Part shown: piece after piece, positions 41,682 through 50,668 of the stretch
Layout of the letters: every line of letters starts with the position of its first letter
Numbering within the stretch: the stretch's first letter is position 1
DNA from: an uncultured Bacilli bacterium
GTDB lineage: Bacteria; Bacillota_I; Bacilli_A; RF39; UBA660
Assembly (NCBI GenBank): GCA_944331715.1
Contig: CALVIP010000005.1
Coordinates: 1-59,345, forward strand
Length of the DNA stretch: 59,345 bases
Direction: 5' to 3'
The notes under the pieces: generated by a model
What the model was told of the DNA's origin: nothing
What the model saw: only the letters and a program-made list of their open reading frames with translations
Databases searched by the model: none
Made by a program: the position numbers and the translations under genes

Positions 41682-42261
41682 TCTCTTCTATTTTAATACC
41701 TAATAATAGACTTAAATCTAATGCTTGAAGTGTATTAACTACTACACCCTTCAATTCATTTAAAGATACTTTAATATTTTTAATATTACAAGTATTTAAT
41801 TTTATTTTATCTAATGAAGTATGTATAAATAAAGAATCTGTTAAATCACAAGTTTCAAACTCTACTTTCTTAAATTTAACTTCTTCAAAACTAGAATTTT
41901 TTAAAGAACAATTAATAAATTTAAAACTTTTAAATCTCGTACTAGAAAAATTTGCATAATCTAAATTACAATCAGTTATAGTAGTATCCATAAGTATACT
42001 ATTACTAAAATCTATTCCTAACAAATTACAGTTTATGAATGATAAATCTTTTATCCCATTATTACTAAAATTAGTATTACGAAAGTCACATGATTTAAAC
42101 TTACATGACATAAAATCCACTCTTTCTAAATCACTACTACTAAAATCTATATTGGTAAATGTACAATTCCTAAAACTCAAATAATAAGGACTATTAGGAA
42201 ACTTATCATTAGCATACTCTTTATCATAAAATGTCTCATCATCTATAAAATCATTAAACAT
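41674..42261 (-). CDS. Pentapeptide-repeat protein
   Basis: 195 aa with about 20 consecutive A(D/N)LXX-type repeats read as C-x-F-x-x-x-(D/N)-F (FRNCTFTNIDFSSSDLERVDF, FKSCDFRNTNFS and so on), which form a right-handed quadrilateral beta-helix. Some members mimic DNA and protect gyrase; here no such link is visible. Translationally coupled to the GDPD gene and 2 bases after the coiled-coil gene: one operon. Confidence 0.85.
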   Translation of the reverse strand: MFNDFIDDETFYDKEYANDKFPNSPYYLSFRNCTFTNIDFSSSDLERVDFMSCKFKSCDFRNTNFSNNGIKDLSFINCNLLGIDFSNSILMDTTITDCNLDYANFSSTRFKSFKFINCSLKNSSFEEVKFKKVEFETCDLTDSLFIHTSLDKIKLNTCNIKNIKVSLNELKGVVVNTLQALDLSLLLGIKIEESD

Positions 42262-42263
42262 AT

Positions 42264-43163
42264 TTACCCTTCCATTACCTTTACTTTCGCTTTACCATTA
42301 TCTATGCTTCTATCAATATCATCTTTAGTTTTATCTATATCTTTTAGACTATATTTAACTGTATCTTTAATATCATCTATTACTTTAAATATTCTTTTAA
42401 ATTCAGATTCTTTTAGATAAGCTTTATATTTAGTTTTTAATTCTTCCTCTACTTTCTCTATATTATCAAGGTTACTTACTAAGTTTTTCTCTATCTCTAC
42501 GGCATTATCTTTATAAGACTCTAAACTATCTATATATTCATTACATAAATCTATATAGTTATTCTTATTAAATGAAGATAGTTCACTTAATACTTTATAA
42601 GAAAGATATGTTGCAAGGAGTGTTCCAACGATATTATGATTATTTTTAAAGGCAAGAAAACTACCTAGGGCAAGTAAGGCTTTAGTACCAAAACCTAGTC
42701 TTTTAGATTCTTCTTTCTCTAAATCATTGAAAGTTCTATCTAAGTTAATGCTAGCGGTAGAGCTTATATCATCAAGAATCTTACTTGTTGCTTTGAGTTC
42801 TTTGGCAACTTTATCAAAGTCTTTTAAATCATCTTCTTTATCACTTAAATCTTCTTTTATATTATTAAACTCTGTTGTCTTAGATCTAACCTCACTATCT
42901 AGTACTTCTTCTCTTAACTTCGCTTCTTTATATTCTTTATATAAAAGAAACAATTCATTTAAGTCATCAGTTTTTTTTAATAAAGAAACAATATAGTCAT
43001 ATAAATCTTTATTCTCATTTCTTAATTCATTAAGTATTTCTTTTAATTTCTCTAAATCTTTAGGATTAGTAATATAAGGAATCTCACTAATCATCTTATC
43101 ATACTTAAGACTATTATCATCATTTTTATCTCTTATATTATTTAAATATGTCTTAGCATCCAT
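42264..43163 (-). CDS. Coiled-coil protein with a central hydrophobic hairpin
   Basis: 299 aa. Long charged coiled coils at about 5-135 and 200-299 flank a hydrophobic stretch near 155-195 (GTKALLALGSFLAFKNN, VGTLLATYLSYKVL) that could be one or two TM segments. Very rich in Lys, Asp, Glu. Looks like a membrane-attached structural or scaffolding protein. Upstream member of the pentapeptide-GDPD operon. No family recognised. Confidence 0.55.
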   Translation of the reverse strand: MDAKTYLNNIRDKNDDNSLKYDKMISEIPYITNPKDLEKLKEILNELRNENKDLYDYIVSLLKKTDDLNELFLLYKEYKEAKLREEVLDSEVRSKTTEFNNIKEDLSDKEDDLKDFDKVAKELKATSKILDDISSTASINLDRTFNDLEKEESKRLGFGTKALLALGSFLAFKNNHNIVGTLLATYLSYKVLSELSSFNKNNYIDLCNEYIDSLESYKDNAVEIEKNLVSNLDNIEKVEEELKTKYKAYLKESEFKRIFKVIDDIKDTVKYSLKDIDKTKDDIDRSIDNGKAKVKVMEG

Positions 43164-43190
43164 TTACATCCCTCTTTTACATACACTTTA

Positions 43191-43973
43191 TTATACTATA
43201 AGAGTCTTAATTAAGATATATATTTTTGTAAATATTTTTTGATTAAGTGGTCTTGAAATAATAAACTTAGGCTTATCTTTTTCTATCTCTTTAACTACTT
43301 CTTTAACTAAATAACTATAATCAATATTCTCTAATAAACTAAACATAATCTTTTGATATTTAGAGATAGTTATAGCCTTATCTTTAAGAATATATTCATC
43401 TTTAGATTTATTATCTATCATTAAGTCATTAAAACCTGTATAATAGGCACTAGGCATTATTAAAGAGATACTTACATCAAGACCTTGATATAGTAATTCT
43501 AATCTAAGAGTATTTGCAAGTTGATATAGATATAATTTACTTGAAGTATAAGTAGATAGATATGGTAAAGGATAAAACACAGCCATGGATGATGTTATAA
43601 AGACTTTACCACGTCTTTTATGATAATAACAGTATCTTAGATACTTCTGTAATAGTCTAAAATTACCTTTAATATTAACATCTATTACTTCATTAAATCT
43701 TTCATTAGATAGTTCTAAGATACTACCTCCATTACCAATAGAAGCATGTAATATTAAACAGTCTATATCAAGTTTATCTATATCAAAATCACTATTTAAT
43801 AAATTTAACACTATAGGAAACATAATAATCTTCTCATGATTAATTTTCTTTTCTAAAGCATTCTTTTCTAATAAAGTCTTACATCCTGCATAAACAATAT
43901 GACCGCGTAATGCAAGAGCCTTACCAAGACTATATCCAATATTACTTCTAGAACCAGTTATTAATATATTCAT
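43191..43973 (-). CDS. SDR family oxidoreductase
   Basis: 260 aa Rossmann protein. Cofactor loop TGSRSNIGYSLGKALALRG, N-x-G-type LILHASIGNGG, catalytic Ser in ITSSMAVF and Tyr/Lys in YTSSKLYLY. The C-terminus (LNQKIFTKIYILIKTLIV) is hydrophobic and may touch the membrane. Substrate unknown. Confidence 0.8.
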   Translation of the reverse strand: MNILITGSRSNIGYSLGKALALRGHIVYAGCKTLLEKNALEKKINHEKIIMFPIVLNLLNSDFDIDKLDIDCLILHASIGNGGSILELSNERFNEVIDVNIKGNFRLLQKYLRYCYYHKRRGKVFITSSMAVFYPLPYLSTYTSSKLYLYQLANTLRLELLYQGLDVSISLIMPSAYYTGFNDLMIDNKSKDEYILKDKAITISKYQKIMFSLLENIDYSYLVKEVVKEIEKDKPKFIISRPLNQKIFTKIYILIKTLIV

Positions 43974-44007
43974 TTTTAGTCACTGCCTTTCTTATTAATA
44001 ATATAAC

Positions 44008-44033
44008 CAAAAATACCTCTATTATTTAGAAGT
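44008..44033. repeat. Terminator-like repeat, copy A
   Basis: CAAAAATACC..., containing ACCTCTATTATTTAGAAGT at 44015-44033. The same 19 bases occur at 45412-45430; over 26 bases the copies differ at one position. Folds as ATAC-c-TCT/AGA-a-GTAT. Confidence 0.7.
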
Positions 44034-44146
44034 ATAAACACAATTCTATTTCAAAAAGACTGTCCATTTCCAGTTTTTTTGGAATATCTATTGATAAATA
44101 CCATATTTTAGTATATACTATTAATAACTTATAAAGGAGAATTGCT

Positions 44147-45400
44147 ATGGAAATTGAAAGAAATTATTATTTAAACAAACTAATAACTAAAAAAGAAAAT
44201 CATCTTATAAAAATAGTTACAGGTATAAGAAGATGTGGTAAATCATATTTACTTGATCCTATTTTTAAGAATTATTTATTAGAAAATGGTGTCGATGAAA
44301 AACATATTATAAAATTAGAATTAGATTCTATTGAAAATGAAGAATACACTAATCCGAAAAAGCTTTACGAATATGTTGTGAATAAAGTTATTGATGATAA
44401 AACTTATTATATTATTTTAGATGAAATCCAAAAAGTAGATAATTTTGAAAGTGTTTTAAATGGTTTCTTGAGAAAACCAAATCTCGATGTATATGTAACA
44501 GGAAGTAATTCTAAGTTTCTATCAAGTGATATAATTACTGAATTTAGAGGCCGCGGAGATGAAATAAAAGTTTACCCTTTAAGTTTTTCTGAGTTTATGT
44601 CAGTTTATGATGATAATGAAGTAAAAGGCTTAGATGAGTATATAAACTATGGAGGGCTTCCTTTAATTACTACTTTTAAGACAAGAGAAGAAAAAATTGA
44701 TTATTTAAATTATCAGAAAGATAATGTATATATCAATGATGTAGTTGAAAGAAATGATATACGAAATGATGATGAGTTAAAAACTTTAATTGAAATAATA
44801 TCTTCAAGTATAGGTTCTCTTACTAATCCAACTAAACTATATAATACATTTGTAAGTAAAGGAAATAAAAGTATTACAAATAAAACAATATCTTTATACT
44901 TAAAATATTTAGAAGAAGCTTTCTTAATTGAGAAATCTAAAAGATTTGATGTAAAGGGGAAAAAATATATTGAAACTCCATCTAAATATTATTTTGTAGA
45001 TATAGGTATTAGAAACAGTTTAATTAATTTTAGACAATTAGAAAGAACACATATAATGGAAAATATAATATATATTGAACTTAGAAGAAGAGGTTTTAAT
45101 GTTGATGTTGGACTTGTAGAAAAAAGAAGTATCAAAAATGGGAAAAAGGATTATAAACAACTTGAAGTTGATTTTGTCGCTAACAAAGGTAGCGATAAGT
45201 ATTACATTCAATCTGCATATAGTATTGAAGATAACAATAAAAAAGAGCAAGAAATACAATCACTTTTAAATGTAGGTGATAATTTCAAAAAAATAGTTAT
45301 TGTTTATGATCATTTTATTAAATGGCAAGATGAGGATGGAATAATTTATATGAGTTTATATGACTTTTTACTGAATGAAAACAGTCTAAAAGAAGCATAA
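44147..45400 (+). CDS. AAA_14/DUF4143 ATPase
   Basis: 417 aa. Walker A GIRRCGKSYLL near residue 30, Walker B YYIILDEIQKV, then VTGSNSKFLSSDIITEFRGRG and FSEFM, typical of the AAA_14 domain. The DUF4143 half has a PD-(D/E)XK-like end (VDFVANKGSDKYYIQSAYSI). These ATPases are widespread in gut bacteria and archaea and often sit alone; the role is unknown. It is bracketed by copies of a terminator-like repeat. Confidence 0.88.
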   Translation: MEIERNYYLNKLITKKENHLIKIVTGIRRCGKSYLLDPIFKNYLLENGVDEKHIIKLELDSIENEEYTNPKKLYEYVVNKVIDDKTYYIILDEIQKVDNFESVLNGFLRKPNLDVYVTGSNSKFLSSDIITEFRGRGDEIKVYPLSFSEFMSVYDDNEVKGLDEYINYGGLPLITTFKTREEKIDYLNYQKDNVYINDVVERNDIRNDDELKTLIEIISSSIGSLTNPTKLYNTFVSKGNKSITNKTISLYLKYLEEAFLIEKSKRFDVKGKKYIETPSKYYFVDIGIRNSLINFRQLERTHIMENIIYIELRRRGFNVDVGLVEKRSIKNGKKDYKQLEVDFVANKGSDKYYIQSAYSIEDNNKKEQEIQSLLNVGDNFKKIVIVYDHFIKWQDEDGIIYMSLYDFLLNENSLKEA

Positions 45401-45404
45401 CAAT

Positions 45405-45430
45405 CAAAAAGACCTCTATTATTTAGAAGT
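45405..45430. terminator. Terminator of the histidine kinase gene, repeat copy B
   Basis: AAGAC-c-TCT-ATTATTT-AGA-a-GTCTT overlaps the end of the histidine kinase gene and also ends the ATPase gene. Copy A is at 44008-44033; the inner base pair differs but stays paired. Confidence 0.65.
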
Positions 45431-46693
45431 CTTCTTAAATATAACAAAGGATACACCTTTTTTTTCGTTCTTAACTTTAATATCATAGTTCATTAGTAAT
45501 AAGGTTTTTTTGACTATTGAAAGTCCTAATCCAAATTCACCCTTAATACCTTTCCGGAACGGAGTAAAGATTCCTTCAAGGAGAGTATCATCGATATTAG
45601 GACCATCATTATATAAGGTTAAACGGTTATTTTTGGCAGTAATTTTAATTGTAGACTCTGTATATCTCATGAAGTTAGCAAGGATATTATCTATTACAGT
45701 CTCAAAGTAATCGTAAGTACCATAGAATTTACTATTTTTATCAAAAGAAACTTCGAATTTAACATCTTTTCTTCTAAACTTAAATTCTTTTATCGCAGTA
45801 TTAATTATTTTTTTAATATCTACTAACTCATAGTCTACTTTTTTATTATCTTTTAAATAATCTAATTTATTCAAATAAAGAAGTGAATGAACTTTTAATT
45901 CAAGCTTATCAGTTTGTTCACTAATAACATCTATTACAGTATTAGCATCTTCTATTTTATCATTATAAGCTTCTATATATGATTTTATTACGGTGAGAGG
46001 TGTTTTAAAATCATGTGAAATATTTTGATACATTTGATTACGATACTCTTCTTGGTTCTTTAAAGAGATACGCATATCTTCAATAGCCAGTTCTAATGAA
46101 CGCATTTCATCGTCAATTTGAAATGATATACTATGATCATAGTTATCATTATCAATGTTGTCAATTTTTTGTTTTAACTTTTCTATTTTTCTAACTATAA
46201 AGCTTCCCCAGAATATAAGGATTAAAGCGATTATTAGAAAAGCTAGTATTACTACAGGTAGTACTGCGTCTAATATATCTTGTTTAGTCTTTTCAATATA
46301 AGTATCATTGGTAAGAGCTATTTTAGTAACATCATCATTATGGAGTGTATAATAATAATAAATTTGATTTTTATAAATAAATTTTCCGTAATTACTTTTA
46401 AAGGCATCCATAATATCATTAACATCATTAAAGTCTATAATATCATGGATGTTATCTGAATAGGCAACTGTATTTCCTATTTTATATAGGTATGCAATCT
46501 CAGTTGTAACTAAGTCTTCATTAATATCTGATTGGACAAATTCAAGAGGTTCTCTTAAGTAACTATAGATATTACTTTCTGCAGAAGGGACAATGACTTG
46601 AGGTAATATTATGCCAAGAGTTAGAAAGAAAGCTAGAAATACTACTATTATTAATATTAATAACTGATGAGACAGTTTATTTAGATATTTCAT
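45419..46693 (-). CDS. Sensor histidine kinase
   Basis: 424 aa. TM1 (LLILIIVVFLAFFLTLGIIL) and TM2 (about 135-165) enclose an outside sensor domain of about 110 residues. A HAMP-like linker follows, then the H-box NISHDFKTPLTVIKSYIEAY with the phospho-His. N-box FETVIDNILANFMRYT and G-box GEFGLGLSIVKK form the ATPase. It overlaps the regulator gene by 4 bases. Signal unknown. It lies beside the DGR-diversified surface gene, which may be a target (inference). Confidence 0.92.
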   Translation of the reverse strand: MKYLNKLSHQLLILIIVVFLAFFLTLGIILPQVIVPSAESNIYSYLREPLEFVQSDINEDLVTTEIAYLYKIGNTVAYSDNIHDIIDFNDVNDIMDAFKSNYGKFIYKNQIYYYYTLHNDDVTKIALTNDTYIEKTKQDILDAVLPVVILAFLIIALILIFWGSFIVRKIEKLKQKIDNIDNDNYDHSISFQIDDEMRSLELAIEDMRISLKNQEEYRNQMYQNISHDFKTPLTVIKSYIEAYNDKIEDANTVIDVISEQTDKLELKVHSLLYLNKLDYLKDNKKVDYELVDIKKIINTAIKEFKFRRKDVKFEVSFDKNSKFYGTYDYFETVIDNILANFMRYTESTIKITAKNNRLTLYNDGPNIDDTLLEGIFTPFRKGIKGEFGLGLSIVKKTLLLMNYDIKVKNEKKGVSFVIFKKTSK

Positions 46694-47352
46694 GCACTTA
46701 ATCTATATCCATATCCATAAATAGTATTAACGTTTAATAAAGGCATTTTCTTTCTAAGTCTTCTAACTAAATCATCTACGGCTCTATCACTACCAAAGTA
46801 ATCATTACCCCATACAGCATCAAGTATATCTTCTCTTGAAAAAGATTTATTAATATTTTCTACTAATAATATAAGTAAATCAAATTCTAGTGTTGTAAGC
46901 TTAATAGGTTTATCTTTAACACTTACAATACGTTTATCTAAATCTATAGAATAATCTAAATAATTTAGAATCTTAGATTCAGTACTTTGATATACTCTTT
47001 TTATAATATTATTAACTCTTAAAACAAGTTCTTTACTAGAATAAGGTTTAGTAATGTAATCATCGCTACCTAACTCAAGGCCTAAAATTCGATCCAAATC
47101 CTGATCTCTTGCAGATGTAAATATTACAGGTACAAGGGGATATTTTTCACGAATTGCTTTGATTACATCATAGCCATTAACATCATCTCCTAACATAATA
47201 TCTAGAATCCAGACATCAACAGGATTACCTATATAACTAATGGCTTCGCTTCCTTTAGTAAAGGTAACAACGTCATAGCCTGCTTTTTCTAAATACATTT
47301 TAACTACAGTTGCTAAATCAGTTTCATCTTCAACTAAACATATTTTATACAT
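46690..47352 (-). CDS. OmpR/PhoB-type response regulator
   Basis: 220 aa from ATG 47352 (AGGTGG 5-6 bases upstream). Receiver with acidic pocket (LVEDETD), phospho-Asp in WILDIMLGDDVNG, Thr in VIFTSARD, Lys in DYITKPYSSKEL. C-terminal winged helix (LTTLEFDLLILLVENINKSFSREDILDAVWG and DDLVRRLRKKM). Partner of the kinase overlapping its 3' end. Confidence 0.94.
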   Translation of the reverse strand: MYKICLVEDETDLATVVKMYLEKAGYDVVTFTKGSEAISYIGNPVDVWILDIMLGDDVNGYDVIKAIREKYPLVPVIFTSARDQDLDRILGLELGSDDYITKPYSSKELVLRVNNIIKRVYQSTESKILNYLDYSIDLDKRIVSVKDKPIKLTTLEFDLLILLVENINKSFSREDILDAVWGNDYFGSDRAVDDLVRRLRKKMPLLNVNTIYGYGYRLSA

Positions 47353-47577
47353 AGACACCACCTACCCCTAGTATAACATTAATTCAAGTTTTTGCCTACA
47401 AGTAAGTAGGCTTATCACTCTCCTTTCTTTTCTATAATTTATGTAAAAAAACTATAGTTGTAAACGTAACTTAAAATTCTCTACTACATTTACCACTTCC
47501 TTTCTTTTACGTATTAATCATATCAATTAAAAGTGTATAAATTATAAAAGAATTATGGGAAATTATGGGAAAAGAAA

Positions 47578-47606
47578 AAGAATATCTATAAAAGATACTC
47601 TTAACT
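47578..47606 (-). terminator. Terminator of the DGR target gene
   Basis: Minus strand AAGAGTATCT (47593-47602) pairs with AGATATTCTT (47578-47587) with one mismatch, then TTTCTTTT. Overlaps the stop. Confidence 0.6.
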
Positions 47607-49463
47607 AGCTAGTTCCAATGTAAATGGATTGTTTTTAGTTCCATCACCATTTACAATTTGCACGTTTGATTTTAGATTTATTGACGGCCGGACACCGAGC
47701 GCGCGGGCCGAAGTAATGTTGTACGCGTAACCATAGTCGTTCACATTACGCACGTAAGACGTACTGTATGGTGTTAAAGTCCAATAAGATGTATTATTAC
47801 CATATCTATCAAATTGTCCGGACATTAATTCTCCTAATCTTAGTAATCCTACTTTAGCATTCGTTATTGATGCAGTTGTACTACTCATATTAGTATCTGT
47901 ATATTTTGCTAATTTATATGAAGTACCAATTCCTACAGTTCCAAGATACCAAGTTGTATTATCTTCTATCATATCACTATATGTACTATCTACATAACTA
48001 TTTAAATATTCTCCATTTAAGAATGTACCTATTGTTGTACTACTTGAATAATTAACACTACTATTACTATCAAATGCACTTGTTATAAAGGTACCAGAAC
48101 TCTTTAATGGTTCGGCACTTACTATTTTTGTTCCTGTTCCATTTTCGTGGCTTACTATTCTATATAGATTATTTTCATCATTTCCAAATCTTATATATTC
48201 CCCACTATACCTGCTTGACAACAATGTTCCTGAAAGATTAGTATCATTATCTCCGTTTAAGCGATAAGGGTTATCTATTGTTCCATCACCATCTACAATT
48301 TTAACGCTAGATTTTAGATTTATTGATGGCCGGACACCGCTCGCGTTGGCCGAAGTACGGTAGTTCGCGTCACCATTGTTGCTCACGTAACGCACGTTAG
48401 ACGTACTGTATGGTGTTAAGGTCCACCACCAAAGTACATTATTTAAATAACCATTACTATATGTTGTTCCTGTATAACTAGATTGATATTCATACATATT
48501 AAGTAATCCTACTGCATCGGTTACTGTGGTAGTCCCATTTGGTCTTGTTATACTTCCTAAATCTGTTGCATCCATTGTCGCATCCCATACACTATCTGTT
48601 ACGATAAAGTTATCATAATCTCTTAAATTACCTAAGAATCCATCTACTGTTGTATCATTTAGCCAATCTTCCATATAACTTCCTTCAAATGCAGTTTGTT
48701 TTTCAGGATTATATGGAATTGTGCTTATAGTCCACTGCGTTACTAATTTAACCGTCTTTGCTTCTTTATTTACAGACACCGCTCTCCATAACTTTCCACT
48801 ATACCAGATATAGTTATTAGGGTCAGTTCCCGTTATAAATGTATCTATCCCATCATCATAAAGATTATCTTTAGGTATATTTGCTAACAATGTTTCTGCT
48901 ACTGTTGGTCTTTCTTGAGATACTTCTACTCTTAACTTACCACTAAATACTTGACCTGAATAATTACCATCTACATCACTAGTTATCCAAAGATTTAGAC
49001 TATATGTATTTGTCCTTCCACCTTCTATAGTTCCAGAATCTAATACTCTATTAGGGTTAGTTCCTGTCTTAGTTAAAAGTGTCGCTCCACTGTCAATTCC
49101 ATTCTTATTTAAATTATACTTTAAATACTTATCATCTATTCTTGTATCAGTATCACTTATAGTATTATCATCTAAATAAATTGTATAATCTACAGCCTTG
49201 TTGCCATTATTTCTTAACTCAAAAGTAGAAGGTGTTGAACTCATACCTTTACTATCACTTATACCTATAGCATTATCTAAACTTATCCCCTCACTAGTCT
49301 CATCTAATACTAACTCTAACTCCCCTACTTTTACTATTTGATCTGTTCCATATAACTGTGTAGAAAAGTAAGCATAACTTATCGCTAATGCTAATACTAA
49401 TATAATTACTATACTAATTACTATTGTTATTACTTGCTTCTTTTTATTATTAGTTTCTTCCAT
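47601..49463 (-). CDS. Surface protein with two DGR-type variable regions
   Basis: 620 aa. SD TAGGAGTG before ATG 49463. N-terminal KKK then TM (about 10-31, VITIVISIVIILVLALAISY) and AYFST, as in TasA/camelysin-type surface proteins, with a beta-rich stalk to about 190. Two DUF6273-like (C-type-lectin/FGE-fold) domains follow, about 205-400 and 405-620. Each ends WTLTPYSTS-variable-GVRPSINLKS. The variable blocks, residues 356-375 and 570-589, are identical in nucleotide sequence outside AAY-type codons and GC-rich in an AT-rich gene. That is how reverse-transcriptase-driven adenine mutagenesis looks. Ligand unknown; probably a diversified surface binding protein. Confidence 0.82.
   Translation of the reverse strand: MEETNNKKKQVITIVISIVIILVLALAISYAYFSTQLYGTDQIVKVGELELVLDETSEGISLDNAIGISDSKGMSSTPSTFELRNNGNKAVDYTIYLDDNTISDTDTRIDDKYLKYNLNKNGIDSGATLLTKTGTNPNRVLDSGTIEGGRTNTYSLNLWITSDVDGNYSGQVFSGKLRVEVSQERPTVAETLLANIPKDNLYDDGIDTFITGTDPNNYIWYSGKLWRAVSVNKEAKTVKLVTQWTISTIPYNPEKQTAFEGSYMEDWLNDTTVDGFLGNLRDYDNFIVTDSVWDATMDATDLGSITRPNGTTTVTDAVGLLNMYEYQSSYTGTTYSNGYLNNVLWWWTLTPYSTSNVRYVSNNGDANYRTSANASGVRPSINLKSSVKIVDGDGTIDNPYRLNGDNDTNLSGTLLSSRYSGEYIRFGNDENNLYRIVSHENGTGTKIVSAEPLKSSGTFITSAFDSNSSVNYSSSTTIGTFLNGEYLNSYVDSTYSDMIEDNTTWYLGTVGIGTSYKLAKYTDTNMSSTTASITNAKVGLLRLGELMSGQFDRYGNNTSYWTLTPYSTSYVRNVNDYGYAYNITSARALGVRPSINLKSNVQIVNGDGTKNNPFTLELAS
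47672..47783 (-). repeat. DGR variable region 2 (C-terminal)
   Basis: Coding strand TGG ACT TTA ... CTA. Variable codons lie at 47697-47756. Constant parts such as GTCCGGCC and TACAGTACGTCT equal VR1 base for base. Codons CGG, GCC, GTC and TCG are rare elsewhere in the window. Confidence 0.78.
48313..48423 (-). repeat. DGR variable region 1 (internal)
   Basis: Variable codons at 48339-48398. Eleven codons differ from VR2 (TAC/AAC, AAT/TAC, AAC/AGC, GAC/AAC, TAT/AAT, TAC/GAC, TAC/AAC, AAC/TAC, ATT/CGT, CGC/AAC, CTC/AGC, VR2 first). That is 15 base differences, 11 with A in one copy. Confidence 0.78.
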
Positions 49464-49792
49464 TCTTACTTCACTCCTATATCCTTTAGTATATACATTT
49501 TGCTATTCTTAATACTCTTTATTCTTATAAATAGATTATAAAATAAATATAAGGGTAATGCAAGTAAGTTATTTGTAAATTACAAGTTATTTACAAATAA
49601 GTGAAAAAACTATTAATTTTTTAAATTGACCCTATTTTTTAGAGTCAATTTTTAATTCTCTCTAGACGAATTTATAAAATTGCCCCTGTTTTTAGAGTGA
49701 ATTTACAAAATTCTCTTTTTGCAATGATTTCCTCCATATGTTAGAGTGTAGACATCTGCAGATAAATCATTATTGTTGGAGGTATAAATATT
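49464..49792. other. Control region between the DGR target and the Rpn gene
   Basis: No gene. It holds the minus-strand promoter area of the DGR target, a perfect inverted repeat TTATTTGTAAAT (49569-49580)/ATTTACAAATAA (49589-49600), a terminator-like hairpin AAATTGAC (49623-49630)/GTCAATTT (49644-49651), and an imperfect tandem repeat of about 41 bases at 49623 and 49677 (period 54). Confidence 0.55.
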
Positions 49793-50668
49793 ATGAAACA
49801 AGAAGAAAATAAAGATACTAAAGAAAAGAGTGAAAAGAAATTTATTAGTCTTTTAAGTGATACTACATTTAAACATTTCTTTAAAATAGAAGATTATAAA
49901 GAATTCTTTAATACTATTATTAAACCTTTTATAAATATGGATATTAAGGATTTTAAGTTATATGATGCTGAACTTAATAGTGGTAATGAAAAACGTGATT
50001 ATCATTTAGATATATTACTTGTAAGTGATCTAGTTGATCTAGTTATATCAATAGAGATGAACCAATTTCCTAGTGAAGAGACAAAATATAAAGATAGATT
50101 ATATGTATATGCCTTACTTGCTAAAAGTTTGAATAGTGGTGAAGATATTAAGAAGAAGAAAGTCATTCAAATAAACTTTAATAAAGAAAAGCATCCTTAT
50201 GTTAGTAAAGGTTCATTCTATTTGATGGATAAGGTAACTAATAGAGAAATAAAAGATTTTGAAATATATGAAGTGTATCTTGAAAACTACAAAGGAATAA
50301 GATATAATGGAGACAATAAAGAAGAAGCATATCTATCTTTATTTACTGCAAACTCTTATGAAGAGTTAAGAGAAATAGCAGGAGATGATAAGGAGGCATT
50401 AAAGATTGTGGATGAATTAGAAAGACTAGGACTTGATGATAAGTTTGGATTAGCCTATGACAATGAAGTGATGCAGAAAAAAATGATTAATACCGCTCGT
50501 AGTTGGGGTTATGATGATGGTAAGGCAGATGGACTAGAAGAGGGTGCTAAAGCAAAAGAAATAGAAATTGCTAAAAATTTCCTTAAAGATGGCATACCTA
50601 TAGATATAGTATCTAGAAATACTGGTTTAAGTGAAGAAGAGTTAGAAGAAATAAATAAAGAAGCCTAA
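49793..50668 (+). CDS. Rpn/PDDEXK-family nuclease or transposase-like protein
   Basis: 291 aa, SD TTGGAGG. Opens FISLLSDTTFKHFF; the nuclease core has DYHLDILLVSD and VISIEMNQF, with Asn where the usual D-ExK Lys would be, as in many Rpn-family proteins (which often read ExQ). Then LENYKGIRYNG, AYLSLFTANSYEE and a helical tail with a HTH-like end (DIVSRNTGLSEEELEEI). Rpn proteins are linked to recombination or phage defence. A paralogue lies at 57463-58269. Confidence 0.82.
   Translation: MKQEENKDTKEKSEKKFISLLSDTTFKHFFKIEDYKEFFNTIIKPFINMDIKDFKLYDAELNSGNEKRDYHLDILLVSDLVDLVISIEMNQFPSEETKYKDRLYVYALLAKSLNSGEDIKKKKVIQINFNKEKHPYVSKGSFYLMDKVTNREIKDFEIYEVYLENYKGIRYNGDNKEEAYLSLFTANSYEELREIAGDDKEALKIVDELERLGLDDKFGLAYDNEVMQKKMINTARSWGYDDGKADGLEEGAKAKEIEIAKNFLKDGIPIDIVSRNTGLSEEELEEINKEA

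Noticed and set aside
47600-49800. Search for a DGR template repeat and reverse transcriptase in the window
   Set aside because: The constant core GGTGTCCGGCC occurs only in the two variable regions; no ORF has reverse transcriptase motifs. The template must lie elsewhere, or the signal is old.
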